A stretch of DNA of 64,000 nt from Rachycentron canadum (GCA_038496675.1 CM076650.1:21430110-21494109), one strand, 5' to 3'; counted from the stretch's first letter, positions 23,401-36,554 are shown. Made by a program: numbers and translations. Notes: a model not told the origin generated them from the sequence alone.

Positions 23401-25829
23401 TATTTTTTTTGTTTTGGTGGGGTACAGTGTTATCATACAGTCTTCTTGTCACTGCGTATCCAGTGTGTAATCCAGGATTTCAATTTTACAACTGATTTGG
23501 AGTGGATAAAATAAATGGGATATAATGATACACTGATATAATTAGTGGGCTCAATATTTAACATCTTTAATGTCTTTATTCTCTGTTTATCTTACGATAT
23601 TGTTACAAAATGACCATAAACGTCATCTTTTGTTTTGCCTCTGCTGTGGGATTCAGAGGAGGTGAGAGAGGATAATGGCACTATATTTACTATAATGGTG
23701 AAAAGTAAATGTATTTTCTAATCCATCTTGTCAACTTCTTTGTAATAGTTCATCGTGGTTGTATTGTTTTTAAATATTTATTTTATGTTATGAGGGATGT
23801 ACCATTATTGTGTTACATCAATCGTCCATTAATGATGAACAATTAGTTTTAAATGAATCTTAGTAAAGGGCTGCTCTCATACATTCAGCCTCTCTTAATT
23901 ATTCTTTTTAATCATCTACTTTTCAGTCAGCTCACTGTGGCTGTTTTTCCTTTCAGCCTCAACCCGCCTGATTATTTTCCTTTTTGGATTAATTTAACAT
24001 TTGTTATTTTAAATAGTCTCATAATTGTGCAGTCTGTAAAATGACACAAAATAGTTAAAGATGATTGTCAGAAGTTTTGAAAAGCACCAGACGACTTGTT
24101 GAAATATCTTGTTCTCCATGAAAAAAGCCCAGAGATACTGAACTTACTGTCACGTCCAACAAAGAGGAGCCACAAATCGTCACACATTTAGGAGCTGAAA
24201 TAAGGGGTTGTTTGGTTGATGACTTCAACAGTTGAAACATTATTAAATTGGGTGCAGATTAATTATCTGTTGATTGATTTTCAGCTCTTGTATAATTGCT
24301 GGTCACATGCCTCCACCAAGCGTAGTGTGAGAACTCTGGTCCCACTGTCGACTTGAAAAATCAATGCTGTAGTCATGATGTGGTATTAGTCGGAAGAAAA
24401 TAACAGGTGACAGAATCAGAGGGGTAGAGAGAAAAGGAGAGGGGGAAAGGTTACAAACAGTAGAGTAAAAGGATGTTAAATTAGAGGGAGCACAGGGTAG
24501 GTGGTTCCATCAAATGAATACCATTACATAGGTGGAGCAGGCGGCGAATTATAGGGTCAGTGTGAAAGCTGCAAAGACAGAAATCAAAGAGGGGAGAGGG
24601 GAGACAGAACACATTGAAGACGGAGACTCTGAGCAAAGAGAGGAGCCTTCCTCTTGTCTAGCTTACTCAGTGTGGACAGCTGATAGAGATTAATGTCTTG
24701 AGTGGGTGGGCAGAGGGGAGAGAGAGGTCCAGACTGGCAGTGTGTGAGATGGATGCATGATTGATTGAGGGAGCAACTCAGGGCACGAGACGACAGAGGA
24801 GGGTGACAGGAAGGGTAGTTAGGGGCGCGAAGGAACAGTTGAGAAGTTCAGCGTGCACAGAGGCGGAGCGGGCTGGCAGAGATAGAAACAAGTGAGACGG
24901 AGGGATCAGCAAATGAGAGCCACGCTCAAATTGAAACGTTCGGGACAAATCCAGGTTTCCATTTTCATGCAGAGTGTGCAAATAACTGGCTGCTAAGTGC
25001 ACGCTGGGATAAGAATTTATTCCACATAGTTTGGAGGCAGCCCTAACACCACACCCACTTCACCAAATGCTTATGATTCGTCTCATATTATGGTTAATGA
25101 AATGTAAATTTTTGTGCGTGTGTGAAGGTGTGAGGGTGCGACACACACCTCCACACCATTTCCTCCACCATGGAGATAAGCAGTAATGAGCTCCGCCGGC
25201 ACCTTCTACACACCTTTCACAGTCCTGCAGCCGTGTATCTCTCCATTGCCACATTCTGTCCATTCTCTTATCTCCGGGCCTTTCACCTCTATTACTCTCA
25301 ACTATTCCTCTCCTCTTCATCTTTTCTGTCCCTCCCGTCCTCCACCTTTGCTCCTTCCACCTTCACAGCAACTCTTACCCTCCTTTCCTTTTGCTCTCTC
25401 CTCTGCTCTTAATTGTTTCCCTTTAAATTGTATTCCTGTAATCACCAGCGACTCAAACTTAAGACACTGAGCTTGAGTTCTGGACTGTAAAAAATTAATG
25501 AATATACAAAACCAGTATTGAAAACATTGCTGTGTGTGTCAGATGCACTGTGAATCACATGGCAATATACAAAAGTAAGTAAAGTGAAACTTAAAATACC
25601 TAAAATATTAAAGCTTTCTGTGTTGACTAATGAACTGATATATATTGATCCAAGCTCTGTCTTGGCAAGTAATACCACAGGTAGTATGTAAATCCACAAT
25701 TTTAACAGTAAGCATAGTTAATAAGTTCTGTCAAAGCTTCACAAAATCATCAATACTTTTAGCATAGGATGATAATTATCCTGAAAACATTTTGCAAACT
25801 ATGTTTGTTCACTTTGTTTGCAAGCATTA
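23401..25829. other. Unassigned non-coding DNA
   Basis: The plus strand is purine-rich at about 24410-24900 and pyrimidine-rich at 25240-25420. The open frames there are low complexity. No exon or RNA gene is supported. Confidence 0.45.
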
Positions 25830-25990
25830 GAAGACTGATACCAGTTTATTTCCGTCCGTATAGTAAAAATGTGAAGCTACAATCTGGAGACAATTAGTTA
25901 TATCTCATGTGTTGGTATTTAAACTGGCAAAACTTGGCTAGCTGCTTCCCCGTTTCCAGTCTTTGTTCCAAGCTAAGCTAACCTTCTCTT
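25830..25990. repeat. Dispersed repeat family K, rearranged copy
   Basis: The first part (near 25853) reads like the family in plus orientation ('gtccgtatagtaaaaatgtg', 'gaagctacaat'). The second part ('ggctagctgcttcccc', 'gtttccagtctttgttcc', 'aagctaagctaacc') is the family's other end in reverse orientation. Either an internal inversion or two abutting fragments would explain this. Confidence 0.5.
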
Positions 25991-26099
25991 AGCAATAGTG
26001 TCATGTCACATCATAACAAATCAACAAATATGTGTGGTGATAACTGAGCGAACTGCTGAGCACTTATTACCACAGACTTTTGTGACATTTAAATTTTTC

Positions 26100-26905
26100 T
26101 ACTGTCATGGTCTGCCCTAGAAAACCCTTTATGTTTGGTTGGTTTGGTTTTGGACTCTTGATTTGAACTTATTTCCTTTATTTCCTGCTTTATTTATAAA
26201 CCACTTCCCTTGTGTGACTCATGCTACGTGCAACCGACCATGAAGACACCCACTGGTTTGTAAGCTGCTGTTTTGAAGCCTTGAGTTTGTAATTTGGTCG
26301 TAGCTGAGAAGGAGTGAGGGGTGATTTATGATACAACATGTCAATCGCATGGTACCCACGCCCTAATGCATACTCTACTTTGTGGTCTATTTTCCTCTCA
26401 ATGGTACCATCATTTAAAAAATGAACATCATGTTGTATTGAAGAAGAAACTAGAGACTGAAACCATAAACTCACCAGGAAAAAGTTTATTGAGGTAATAA
26501 ATCAAGATGTAGGGCCATTTTCCTATAGATTTCAATACAATCTGACTTCTTTTTACAACCAGTGGAGTTGCCCCCTTATGGTCAGTAGTCTGTGGCTCAT
26601 GTTAGCATATTTCTTGTCTTTGTCTTGCATTTCCCTCCTTGCCTCCCTTGTGAAGCTAAGTCTCTATCTTCCTCTTCTACTTTGTCAGTCCATCTGTTAT
26701 TCTGTGGTTGTTATCCTTTGAAATCCTGTGATGTGTCAGTTTCTCCAGTTTTCCTTCAGTCTTTAGTCGTTTTCTGTCTTTGTTTATGCTTGGTTTTATT
26801 GATTCTTGTTGTGTTACTCATCCTTTCTCATTAAATCACTTTTTCCCACCAGTTACCTGCATTTGGATCCGACTATCCATCTAATGTGACATTTACTACA
26901 CTGAG
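26100..26905 (+). mobile_element. Decayed non-autonomous element with AT-rich polyadenylation-like tail, split by a MITE
   Basis: It opens near 'ctgtcatggtctgcc' and closes near 'cattaaatcactttttccca', 'ttacctgcatttggatccg' and 'aatgtgacatt'. I recall this closing block in a teleost repeat that starts with a TGTCA-type end and closes with an AATAAA-type signal and a 'cctgcatttgggtcc' stretch. The two halves are separated by MITE copy C, which would place that insertion later. Its classification (LTR-derived or other) is unknown. Confidence 0.4.
26215..26590 (+). repeat. MITE-like dispersed repeat, copy C (nested)
   Basis: Family blocks are 'gaagacacccactggttt', 'ttttgaagccttgagttt', 'cacgccctaatgcata', 'attttcctctcaatgg', 'catcatgttgtattgaag', 'aggtaataaatcaag', 'agatttcaatacaa' and 'acaaccagtggagt'. 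It has the same order and orientation as copy B. It sits between two halves of a different element. Confidence 0.75.
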
Positions 26906-27129
26906 CCTCTTTTGTCTTTCTTCATTTGTGGAAAATAATTTCTCAGATCAGGAGTTAAAGTGAGTTGTTCTAGATGGGTGAAGGGTGATGAGTCACCATC
27001 TATCCCATATTACTGGATATTATTATAAATAACACCTGCAGTTTCCTTTAAAAGATTATATTCATTTAAAATGATTTTCACCTGGGTTTCACATCCTCAT
27101 GCTTCAAAAATTGCTGTGTGTTCTGCTGC
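26906..27129. other. Unassigned non-coding DNA
   Basis: Nothing recognisable. Confidence 0.4.
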
Positions 27130-27490
27130 ATTACGACACCATTGACTGCAGTTTACTGTAAACTAACCTGACGCACCAGATGGTTCTGTGCAACAAACCA
27201 TCTGTTGGAAACTGTTTGTTAAAGGGCAGGCACTTTAAGAAATACTCGTCAGGTGACTGATCTGTCTTTCAGTCAACCGGATTATGCACCTTTTTTCAAT
27301 ACCAGCGGTGCGTTTCCATAGGTTTGCAGAGCAAAACCGGTTGAGAGAAGAGTGTAAAACTCTCCAGTGCTGATACAACTCGAAGACAACCTTGCTCAGG
27401 AGCCGCCATTATTGTCATCACAACTGTAGATGCTAATAGTTCTTCCACGTGGATTGTGGTCACAAGCGAATAACCTGGATCCTGGTGAGA
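27130..27490. repeat. Probable old dispersed repeat
   Basis: The block 'gacgcaccagatggttctgt' with 'caaaccatctgttgg' (an 8-bp inverted pair AGATGGTT/AACCATCT) followed by 'gggcaggcacttt' resembles a teleost repeat I recall. There is only one copy in this window, so the call depends on memory. Confidence 0.35.
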
Positions 27491-29974
27491 TGGATTCTCA
27501 CATGCGAGAAATCAAGTCCCCGTGCAGCGTTGACAATAAACCAGCTCATGCTGAAACTGGCTGAAGGGGAAAAGTTGGGATAAAATGCTAATGAGCTGCT
27601 GCAATTTTACACACTGTGAAACTAGAGAGAGAGATTTTTAGAGTTTGATTTTCACCTGCATTTACATATGATTTATTTCTATAAATAATGTTCTGTTCAT
27701 TAGGAAGATGTTCTCACTGTCTAAATCTGTGTGTTTGCAGTGATGACTAAACGTTGAATTAGAACACAACACTACGGTTTTCCCTGACATTTACAAATGT
27801 TAATGTTAGTTAGCACTGGTCCAATAAAAAACTGCATGAGTAAAGTTGGCCACTTGATATTTAGACAAATTTGGTGTTAAAGCAGTTTGCTTATATTATG
27901 CGCCTGAGAAAAAGAAAAAGAGAGAGACAACTGAAGGATTGCCTTGTAGCTGGTGAGAGGAATGTTAAGGGGTAAAATCACACTAATGAGGTAATGTCAG
28001 GCTCTATCTTGTCTCTTTATCTTAGACATATATGTCAATTTCAAACAGAATAATCATGTTAAGGGATATAATGTTGATCCAAAACAAGGGAACAGGTCAA
28101 CACTTGAAACTCCTTCCCTCCTCCCGTGTTTGTATTTAGATGTGTATGAATTTTAAATGTTAATATGAGTGAAATGAATGGTTTAAAACCGTGGTGTGAA
28201 TGTTGTGACTGAAATTTAATTTGAACAGCTCACACCATTAAAAAATTATGTTTTAGAAAATTCAACGCAAAATTGCTTTTCAGAAACAATTTCCTGGTTC
28301 ACGTTTACCCTGGATAATTCAAGGCCTTGCCGTGAATAGTTTTCATTCTATCTAGTCATATCACATGATGAAAAATAGTCTTTTAATGTGCATATTGATA
28401 ATCTATTGAAAAAGCTCAAAACTGGACTCTGGCTTTGTCTGTTTCAGAAATGCTTTCCATCCAAAGCTCGAAAGACAGTTGTGCAAAGCTCATTCTTTTC
28501 TGTGCTTCTTACCTATTAATACTAGAATTACTGCCTTTTGGTTGTAACCATCCAACAGTCCAGGGTTATTTAGGCTGCAAATTCTTGACATATGGTCGTA
28601 ATAAAGGTGTAATGAAATTCCCCTGAGGCGTAACAGAGATATCACGTCTTGCCTGTGTATATCATGCTGCATTATGCTTTGCAACAGGTGCAGGCTCACT
28701 CACTCACCTAAGGATGGTCCTCTCCATACCAAAGCAGAAAAATACACTTGTTGCTGTAGACTGTTTATTGACATCGTACTTATATCCTCAGCCTTTTATC
28801 TTATCATACCAGCTATAAAACCAGAGCTTCATCAGGATTCCTTTTAAATATCTCCTGGGTGCATTGAGCTTGGTAAAACTGCCATCTTTTATGTGCCATG
28901 GATGTTGAACAAGCTGCAAATAACATTAGCTTAAAAGCACTTCAGTCTTTGAACACTTAAAGGTCTTTTGCGAGCCACTGTAAAGGTAACTTATTGCTGT
29001 TTTACATGATCCCTCTATCACGGGTAGCTTGTATTCCTTTCTTTTTTTTGTTTAATGCTTTTATATATTATGTGTGTGCATATGTGAGTGCGTGAACGTT
29101 TTTTTTTTTTTTTTTTTTGGGGCGGGGGTGTTGTACTAAGTTAACCAGGACTCCCCTCTCCGTGTGACTTTCCTGGATTAGGATTAATAAATAAAAAAGC
29201 AACAAATAAAATCTGAATTGTAGTACAATACAATATTAGTGTTGCTTTTGACTGGTAAGGTATGTACCACAATTCCAGGTGTCTTTCTTACTTGGTGAAA
29301 CTGATTGAATTTTGCTTTTCTATTTTTTAAGTTAGATGCATGTTGCTTAAAGACCCATTCAAGTCAAGGCTTTATTGAAAATAAGAAAAATAAGCAAAGC
29401 CTCGGATCTGCAGTGAACCAATGACTCATAAATATAAAAACAGCTTCTAACAGCCAGTGATTTATACATAATATAACTATTTATACATCATATGCTAACA
29501 CTGTGTCAGCAACTGCCAGTTACAAGCTAAAAACATCAGAAACAAATCAACAGTGCTAACTATGCTAATAGTTTTGATATGTGTGAGTCTGACAGAGTCT
29601 CTGATGTTTCACTACACTGACAGGAACCATCTTGATATGCTCTTCAGAGAAGCTTCAAATCCACCAGTGTTTTCCACTCATCACCTATATTTGTCCATAA
29701 ATCCACAAAGAACCAAAGATTTACTCATCACATATTATAAAAGATGTGGTGATTTGTGCCATTACATTGATACACAGTGCATAGATTCATTCAGCCCTTC
29801 CTTTCTCCTCACAGCCATATACTTACATACACATTTGCTGAGAGCAAATATGAAAAAGATAAACACACAATGTTGAAACAGTGATATGAAAAGCAACTCA
29901 ATGTCGCAAATTGGAGATTTCCTTTGGACCAACAACCTTTTGATGTGTTCATTTAATTATTTTACTTGTGTAAA
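27491..29974. other. Unassigned non-coding DNA
   Basis: A T20 run lies at 29099-29118. No exon, RNA gene or repeated family was spotted; the open frame at 29553-29876 shows no known motif. Confidence 0.45.
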
Positions 29975-30425
29975 ATTGCACGAAAAGGCCACTCCACTGG
30001 TTGCAAAAAAACCCCATCTGATTGTATTGAAATCTATGTAAAAATGGACCTACTTCTTACATGATGATGGAAATCCCCCAGTAAATGTTTTCCCAATGAA
30101 TTTACGGTCTCTGTCTCTAGTTAAAGTTTTTTTTTTTTCCCAATGCAACACAATGTTCTTTTTTTTCAGTGATGGTCCCATTTTGAGGAAAATAGACCAC
30201 AAAGCAGGGGATGCATTAGGGCGTGGCGACCACGTGACTGTATAAGAAATGGTGACCTGCCTGACAATTGAGTACAGAGCTGGTCACCCCTCTCTCCTCC
30301 TCAGCGCCACCTTCTCCTCCAAATATTGTTCCTTCTGGTTTGAAACAAAACAAAACAAAAAAAAACAAGGTTACGACAGCAAAGACTTGAGGCTCCAAAA
30401 TAACAGGTCACAACGGTGACTTGAT
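29975..30425 (-). repeat. MITE-like dispersed repeat, copy D (reverse)
   Basis: Read on the minus strand it carries the same ordered blocks: 'gagcctcaagt', 'ccagaaggaaca', 'cacgccctaatgcatc', 'tattttcctcaaaatggg', 'agatttcaatacaat' and 'gcaaccagtggagtggcc'. It has expanded T-runs (30128-30139 and 30160-30167) and a poly-A/AAAAC stretch at about 30347-30367. Confidence 0.75.
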
Positions 30426-32797
30426 TTTCACTATTTAGGTGAGAAAACCATGTTAAACAAAATATTAATATGATTAATATTAATACAAAAATATGAATTA
30501 TTATAACATTTAATGCATGTCTGGAGAGGAAACTTTCATGGCATTGTTGAAGGTGCTCAGTCAAACCAAACTCTGTAATGCTCTCATTGAGTGCTTGGAT
30601 ATTTGAGGCAGCTCCTATATGGGATTGCTGTGATGCTGCTGCCCATATATCTGATGAATCCCCAAACCCACTTTAATCAATCAGTCTTTCAGCAGTAAGA
30701 AAGACAATGTGCAGGAGTTTTTTTCATTGTTTACCAGCTCAAATTGAAAGCAGCAACAGTAACATCAGTCAAGATGGTGGTTCAGAGCCATTTGGAATTT
30801 GAAAATCAGCTTAGCCAAGTTAACTTGACACAGCGTTGCGATTCAGGGGTGTCTTTGGGTATCTTTCACAGACTTAAAGTTATGTTTTAAGACGAAAGCA
30901 AGCACAAGAAAGACAGACGCAGCTGTAGTTGCCGCTCTCTATTTGCAGGTGTCAAAAATACATTTCTACTTTTCTGCTGACAAAAACACTCTTGGTTCGT
31001 TGAACACTGAGTCCTCAGCTTTGTCCCGAGACCGGTCACTGTGACCTGCACTTGCAGGACATTTTACACAGTTTCCCACATTTCTATGAACAGGGAGAAA
31101 AAGCCCTTCATCCCTAGTACAGACTGTTGATTACAGAGTGGATTTAAAGGAGACTGAGTGAATTTATTTAGTTAAATCCCTTACATAGTTAATTTGAGAG
31201 CTAGAATCAAACTTTATTTGTAAGCATTTGTGTTGTTCATGCTGTTTTTGGCACCATGTTGTCCAGGTCTACTTTGTGAAATAGATTTGCAGCATAAATG
31301 AGACAATACCTGCGCACATTAAATAAAATAAAGAATGAAAACTTTCAAGTCACATCCTGCTGCAACGATATTTCGGAAGATGGTGCTGTACCAAAGAGTG
31401 AGATTTGGGCCTTTAAATCCAAGTAATCCTCCTTTTGTGTTGGTTCTCCACTCTGCCCGTTTTATTCTTTTCTATCATTATTTTTCCATCTGCTACTTCC
31501 ACAAAGCCTCCTATCACGCTCACACTTCAACTGCTCTTTATGCTCTCATCAATCCCGCTTACAGTTCTGCTCTCGTTTTCACTTCAACCTTTTCTGCATA
31601 CATCCATATCCTTCTTTCATTTCCATTGGCTCACACTTTTTCTCTTTCGTTTGGCTCCTCATTTCTCTACATTCCACTTTATCCCCATCTCCCTCTGCTT
31701 GTGTTTCTGGGTGTGTGTTTGTGTGTATGGCAGCAGGGCGCTTGTGGTTATTTTTCAGGCAGCAGCCCAGAAGATTGGACTGTCATAATCTATGGTTCTG
31801 AGTTATAAGTGTTTCTAACCCAAACCTGGGGACAGGACCATTTTTCCTCTCTTCCTCTTCCCTTTCGCTCTTTCCCTCCCTCCTTTTCGTCCCTCCCCTC
31901 ACATCATCTCTCACTCTTCCTCCCATTCCTTGTCACAATGTGTTGTCATCCATTTTCTGCAGTGACCGCAATTCAAACTCTTGCTATTGATCACCACCCA
32001 TGGGTTCACATCATCTCTCCTGCACTGAATTTGGAGTTAACTGTAAGTGATGGTTTGGATTGAATGGCAAGTTGTTGAAATCATTAACCCTTTCATGGTC
32101 TTCTCAACTGTATGGGGGTGGAGGGAAGGCACTTTGAGCTGATCGAACCAACTCCATAATGTTAGCATGTTAGACCCAAACAAATTTCTAGGGCACTGCA
32201 CTTTTAAGGTGAATTTATCAATAGTGGCAAAGTGTTCAAAGGTTGTTATCTATGTTTTTATTTAAATGTTCTCTAGTAATTGGTAGAAAAGTTATTTTAT
32301 GAATTTAATAATATTGTCATAGAATTGCACATTTTGTCCTTATTCACAGTGCTTGAAGTGGAAAAAAGTGCTGGTACTCACCTGTGCTGATATCAGCAAA
32401 ACCTTATTTCTACAGTGTATGTGTAGGTACACAAGCTAGTGATGGTTAGGCCTGGACGAACAGCACCAGATGTCAGCGATTTATTGATTTCATTTATTTT
32501 TTACCAAAGTCATGAAAAAATAGCCTTATTCGCGTTTCCACATTCCAATCATGTATCAAAGTGTTTGAAAATCACAAAAAGAGCAAGAAACAAGAGAGAC
32601 AGAGAGCGCACACGCAACAGTTACAGCTAGTGTTGTCAGCCGGTGGTAGCTCACAAGACAAGGCTGTGGATGTAAGAAGATGTTTTCTGAAATAAAAAGG
32701 ATGTAGGAGACGTTCAGGTGCAAAGGAGGCGAGGGGAGGTGGTTGCTGTAGCACCGTTCCAAGCTCGGTGAAGAAGAGGGCTCTTAAGAAAGCTGCT
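30426..32797. other. Unassigned non-coding DNA
   Basis: A pyrimidine-rich stretch at 31430-31940 yields low-complexity open frames of up to 157 codons, which I do not accept as coding. A block at 32348-32420 ('gtgctggtactcacctgt') may be part of a repeat. Confidence 0.4.
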
Positions 32798-32900
32798 CAG
32801 TGGTTCTTGAATCTTTTTGACACGTCACACCATTACATGTTATTATCTCTATGCGGCACCATAGTTTGATAACCGCCGTGCACTCGTCGTGATATTAATG
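32798..32900. repeat. Possible hAT-like element terminus
   Basis: The string 'cagtggttcttgaatctttt' fits the CAGTGGTTCTCAAACTTTTT-type inverted terminus of many vertebrate hAT elements. It is followed by 'gacacgtcacacc'. The partner terminus was not located, so only one end is supported. Confidence 0.3.
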
Positions 32901-33396
32901 TGGGGAAGTAGCATCAGTTAGTATGTATAACTGTGCAGCTACTACCATTACAAGTAAGAGAAGGAGTCCTGGAGCACACTTGTGTTTGAGTAGGTGGAAG
33001 AAATAGACAGAGTGAGTGAGGGAGTAAATCAATCAGAGACTCCAAACCTGATGATGTTAACTACTCCGCTCTCACAGCCACTTGTCTCTATTCACTCCTT
33101 TATTCCAGTGAATTCCTGCATTCCCCGTTTTTGTCCCCTAAATCCCCTTCATCACTACCTGCCACCTCCTCTTCACCCCGCATTTGCACTCCCCAACTGC
33201 TTTACACACATATGAGCAAAGCCAGAGAGCTTTCAACTCATTTAATGTGATCAGTTCATTAAAAAGATGAAGCGCGTTCCCTCTAATGGGCACTTGAGCA
33301 GCAGCAACGAGGGAGCAGATTGCCTCCCTCGCTTGCTAAATAATTAGACTTGGGGGAAAAAGGGAAGGGACACACAGAGTGGGAGAATGAAGGGGG

Positions 33397-33398
<2 letters not shown>
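32901..33398. other. Unassigned DNA, part possibly conserved
   Basis: The non-repetitive stretch 33225-33355 contains 'ttaatgtgatcagttcatta' and 'ctaaataattaga' words of homeodomain-site type. No exon is seen. Confidence 0.3.

Positions 33399-33459
<61 letters not shown>
33399..33459. repeat. (GT)n microsatellite, 61 bp uninterrupted
   Basis: A perfect dinucleotide array. The poly-Thr/His minus-strand frame it creates is an artefact. Confidence 0.97.
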
Positions 33460-33460
<1 letters not shown>

Positions 33461-33553
33461 TGGGGTTTAAAGAAAGAGAAAACATGAGAAAACAATTTCT
33501 TCAGTCCAGTGGGATGTGATGAAGACAGAGACATGGCAGGGAGACAGCTGGTG

Positions 33554-33590
33554 AGTGTGTGTGTCTGTGTGTGTGTGTGTGTGTGTGTGT
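33554..33590. repeat. (GT)n microsatellite with one interruption
   Basis: A dinucleotide array broken once by TCT, about 95 bp after the larger GT array. Confidence 0.95.
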
Positions 33591-33759
33591 CAGGGTATGT
33601 ATGCAGCCCATAAATTGCCTAAACACCAGGTAAGTGCATCTTTTCAAACTCCTCCATTCACTCTACTGAGTCAAGGTCGTACTCCACTCAAAAAAGAGAA
33701 GGTAAAATAAATAAAAAGGCACTTGTTGGGTGTTCGGCTATTCTATCCAGGGCCTTTTC

Positions 33760-33821
<62 letters not shown>
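33760..33821. repeat. (CTAT)n microsatellite
   Basis: About 15 perfect tetranucleotide copies. L2-type LINEs in fish often end in such units, but no LINE 3-prime end is recognisable immediately beside it. Confidence 0.97.
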
Positions 33822-35239
33822 ATTATTGAGTGGTGAATTTAAAGCTCTTTTACCTCTTTGTCTTTATTTATATAGAAAACTGAGAGAGCTCTGTCTGTGA
33901 GATATTGGCAAAGCAGCATTCTGTAGACCTCAGGCACGAGAGAGGAATAAAGAATATCAAAAATCCTAAGGATTCAATTTTGGGAGTTTATTCTGGCTCC
34001 TCATCTTGAGGAAGATAACCATAAAGGTAGACCAATACTCTGGAAGACAAAAAAAAAAAAAAAAAAAAACTCAGAGGCAGAACAGGAGAAAGATAATAAG
34101 AGGAATGGGAAATCTTAAGGTCTGGAGAGCAGTTCATAAACACACAAACTTTGTCTTGCTGTCTCTCTGTTTCCGTCTCAGTCAAACCCAGATTGATAGT
34201 GACAAAGAAGTAAGAAACACCATAACTCTGCTGCAGTTGGACATTTAAAGCCTCTGCCCCCTATTAAACCCTGTCAACCTGACGTGGTTCTGGAGGGTCC
34301 AAATCCAGCTCAACACCTCCAGAACTAAAAACCCTTATCTTACCTAAATCAGAACAAGCAGTAGATTGGATTGAACTGCGTTTGTCTGGATTCTGATCTC
34401 TGTTTTGAAGTCTTCCCAAGACATGCAAATGGATTGAAAGAAAGTCTATTCAGTCTTAGCAATCAAATGTAGAAATGCCAACAGCAACAGAAGGAGTAGT
34501 GTGTTTTGGAACAGCACGTCTGCATTTGGTAAACTGGGGAAGTGATTCTTTTTTTTTTTCTTTTTTTTTTTTTCGAGACCTTACATACTCTGTCAGGTAT
34601 GAGTTAGAGATGATATCAGATAATCTCGAGCACTAATCCCCCTCACCTTCATAACAAAAGTGCATTGTGCTTGAAAAAAATCCTGCTGGCCAAGACTTAT
34701 CTAGACAATAAAGAGGCAGCAGATCCAGAAGGGGGGGTCACACAGACAGAAAGCAAAGAATGAAAGGATTAAAGTGGAAAAAAAACAGATTTATGAAAGG
34801 TTAGGAGAGGTTTATGAGATCTGGGAGCCACATTTGTTGGGAGAGAGAATATGATTTGCTTTATCAGTGGCAAACAAGATGTTATTTGTGAAATGAGGTG
34901 TTTTGATTTGTCATGAGGGTAAGGAGGAACATACAGATGTGGACTTCTTGCATTGGTCTGTGTTCCACTCTCTGTTGTGACACAGTCCAAGTCAGAGCGA
35001 AGTCCTGCTCTTCATTTAAAAAGTATGTTAAAAGTGTTTCTAGTCAGGTGAAATGTGTCCACAAGTGCATCTTCTTGTGCTAGAAATGAAGCAACGTTCC
35101 ATATGTCATCTCTGCCGGAACATTTGGATTCACCCTCTGAACCTGCTTTCCTCCCAAGGGAAGTTATTCTTACTCCTGAATCTTGAGCTCAGTGGTTTCT
35201 CAGAGGAGTGATGAGGTCAGCTGGACTGTTTCTCATGGT
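33822..35239. other. Unassigned non-coding DNA
   Basis: An A21 run lies at 34049-34069 and a T-rich run at 34550-34573. No gene evidence. Confidence 0.45.
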
Positions 35240-35470
35240 TTTTCATGGTTGGAGGCCTTTCATTCCACTTAAGGCAAATCATAATGCTGCAGCACACAAT
35301 GATATTTTGGAATAGACTGGTTTTCTCAGGGTGGTGTGAAGCCAATTCAGTGGCAACTGGGAGTCAGACCTTATCATCCAACATCACTAATGCTGTTTGG
35401 GCTTGATGCAACCCGTCTTGTGGAAAGCCTCCCCAGAGGAGTTGAAGTTGCCATAGAATAATATTAATTG
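35240..35470 (+). pseudogene. Tc1/mariner-like transposase remnant, internally deleted
   Basis: The segment contains 'aatgctgcagcacacaatga' and 'tattttggaata' (matching a transposase N-A-A-A-Y-x-D-I-L-like region), then jumps to 'catcactaatgctgttt', 'cttgtggaaagcctcccc' and 'agaggagttgaagttgcc', which corresponds to a C-terminal LVESLPRGVEVA motif. The catalytic middle is missing. It resembles the lineage of the remnant at 225-480. Confidence 0.6.
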
Positions 35471-36554
35471 TCGGCCCATCTGGAGATGTGTGCTGAAAAC
35501 TAGGCTGTAAATGTTGTGCTATGAGGCACTAGACCTCACTTACCCCAGTAATAGTTTTAGGATGAGATCTTAAGCTGTGAGATTTATGCTTTAAAGGTTC
35601 CGTAAACAAGATATTAAACAATAACACAGCAGTAAACAACTATTTCTTATGTAAAGATATAGTGGAGCAGTGGCATCTTTAGTCGAGAACAAAGTATGCC
35701 ATAATCTGCATTTTTCTCTTCTCTGTTTTGTTAACCAATCTGGGAAAGTAGGATGTTGTTGGGGTTTGAGTCCCACTGTCAAACCATTAGCCTATCCTGC
35801 CTTTATACTCAAAGGCACTGACCACACATGAGCTGACACAGAGTCCTACTCATCCTGTGCATGGTCAAAACATCCATAAAGTTTTTTAAATTTTTTGCCA
35901 GCTCTGTCAGTGTCTTTACCAGCTGCATCAGTGTCTTTTCTGGGTCTTCAGTGTTGTTTGTTCCACCACAATCTCAGTCAGCCAAAAGTGAATTTCTTTC
36001 CCAGTCTGTCTGTGGAGCCAGTACTGGTCTGTCTTTAAAGAGGTGGAGAGCGCTCCAAACTGCCCTCCAAGGGTTCAGCTTGCCTCATAACTGATAACTT
36101 TAACTGACTTGCCGTAACTAATAATGTTATTTTGTTTAGCAAATGTTGCTAAAATTATTCAATTGTGCCTCTTGTGAACAATTGTTTAAGGACCTTGAAA
36201 CATTTATCTTGAAAATTGTTCAATTTCAAATCTCCTGTTCACCTAATTCAGTACAGAACAACCATAATATATATATATATATATATCATATCACATAATA
36301 CATAATATATATAATAATGCCCATAAAGGACAATTAACAGTAACAACATCTTCCCTGTTTGTATGAGTAAAAAATATAATTCTCTCTTTAAACTCCATGA
36401 GACCAGTCAACTTCCTGACACTGAACAATAGACCTTTAGGTTTTCAACATCTTAATGACATTGGACAAAATCATTAAAAAATTACAGACACACAGTGTTT
36501 ATGTCTGATGCATTATTGCTGTTTTTCTATATATGAAATTAGGACTAGAGTGCT
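35471..36554. other. Unassigned non-coding DNA
   Basis: (AT)n lies at 36266-36286. The segment from about 35590 ('aaaggttccgtaaacaag') to 35780 may be an old repeat. No exon is supported. Confidence 0.4.

Noticed and set aside
31335..31808. 157-codon open frame, plus strand
   Set aside because: Low-complexity Phe/Ser/Leu composition from pyrimidine-rich DNA; a second overlapping frame looks the same.
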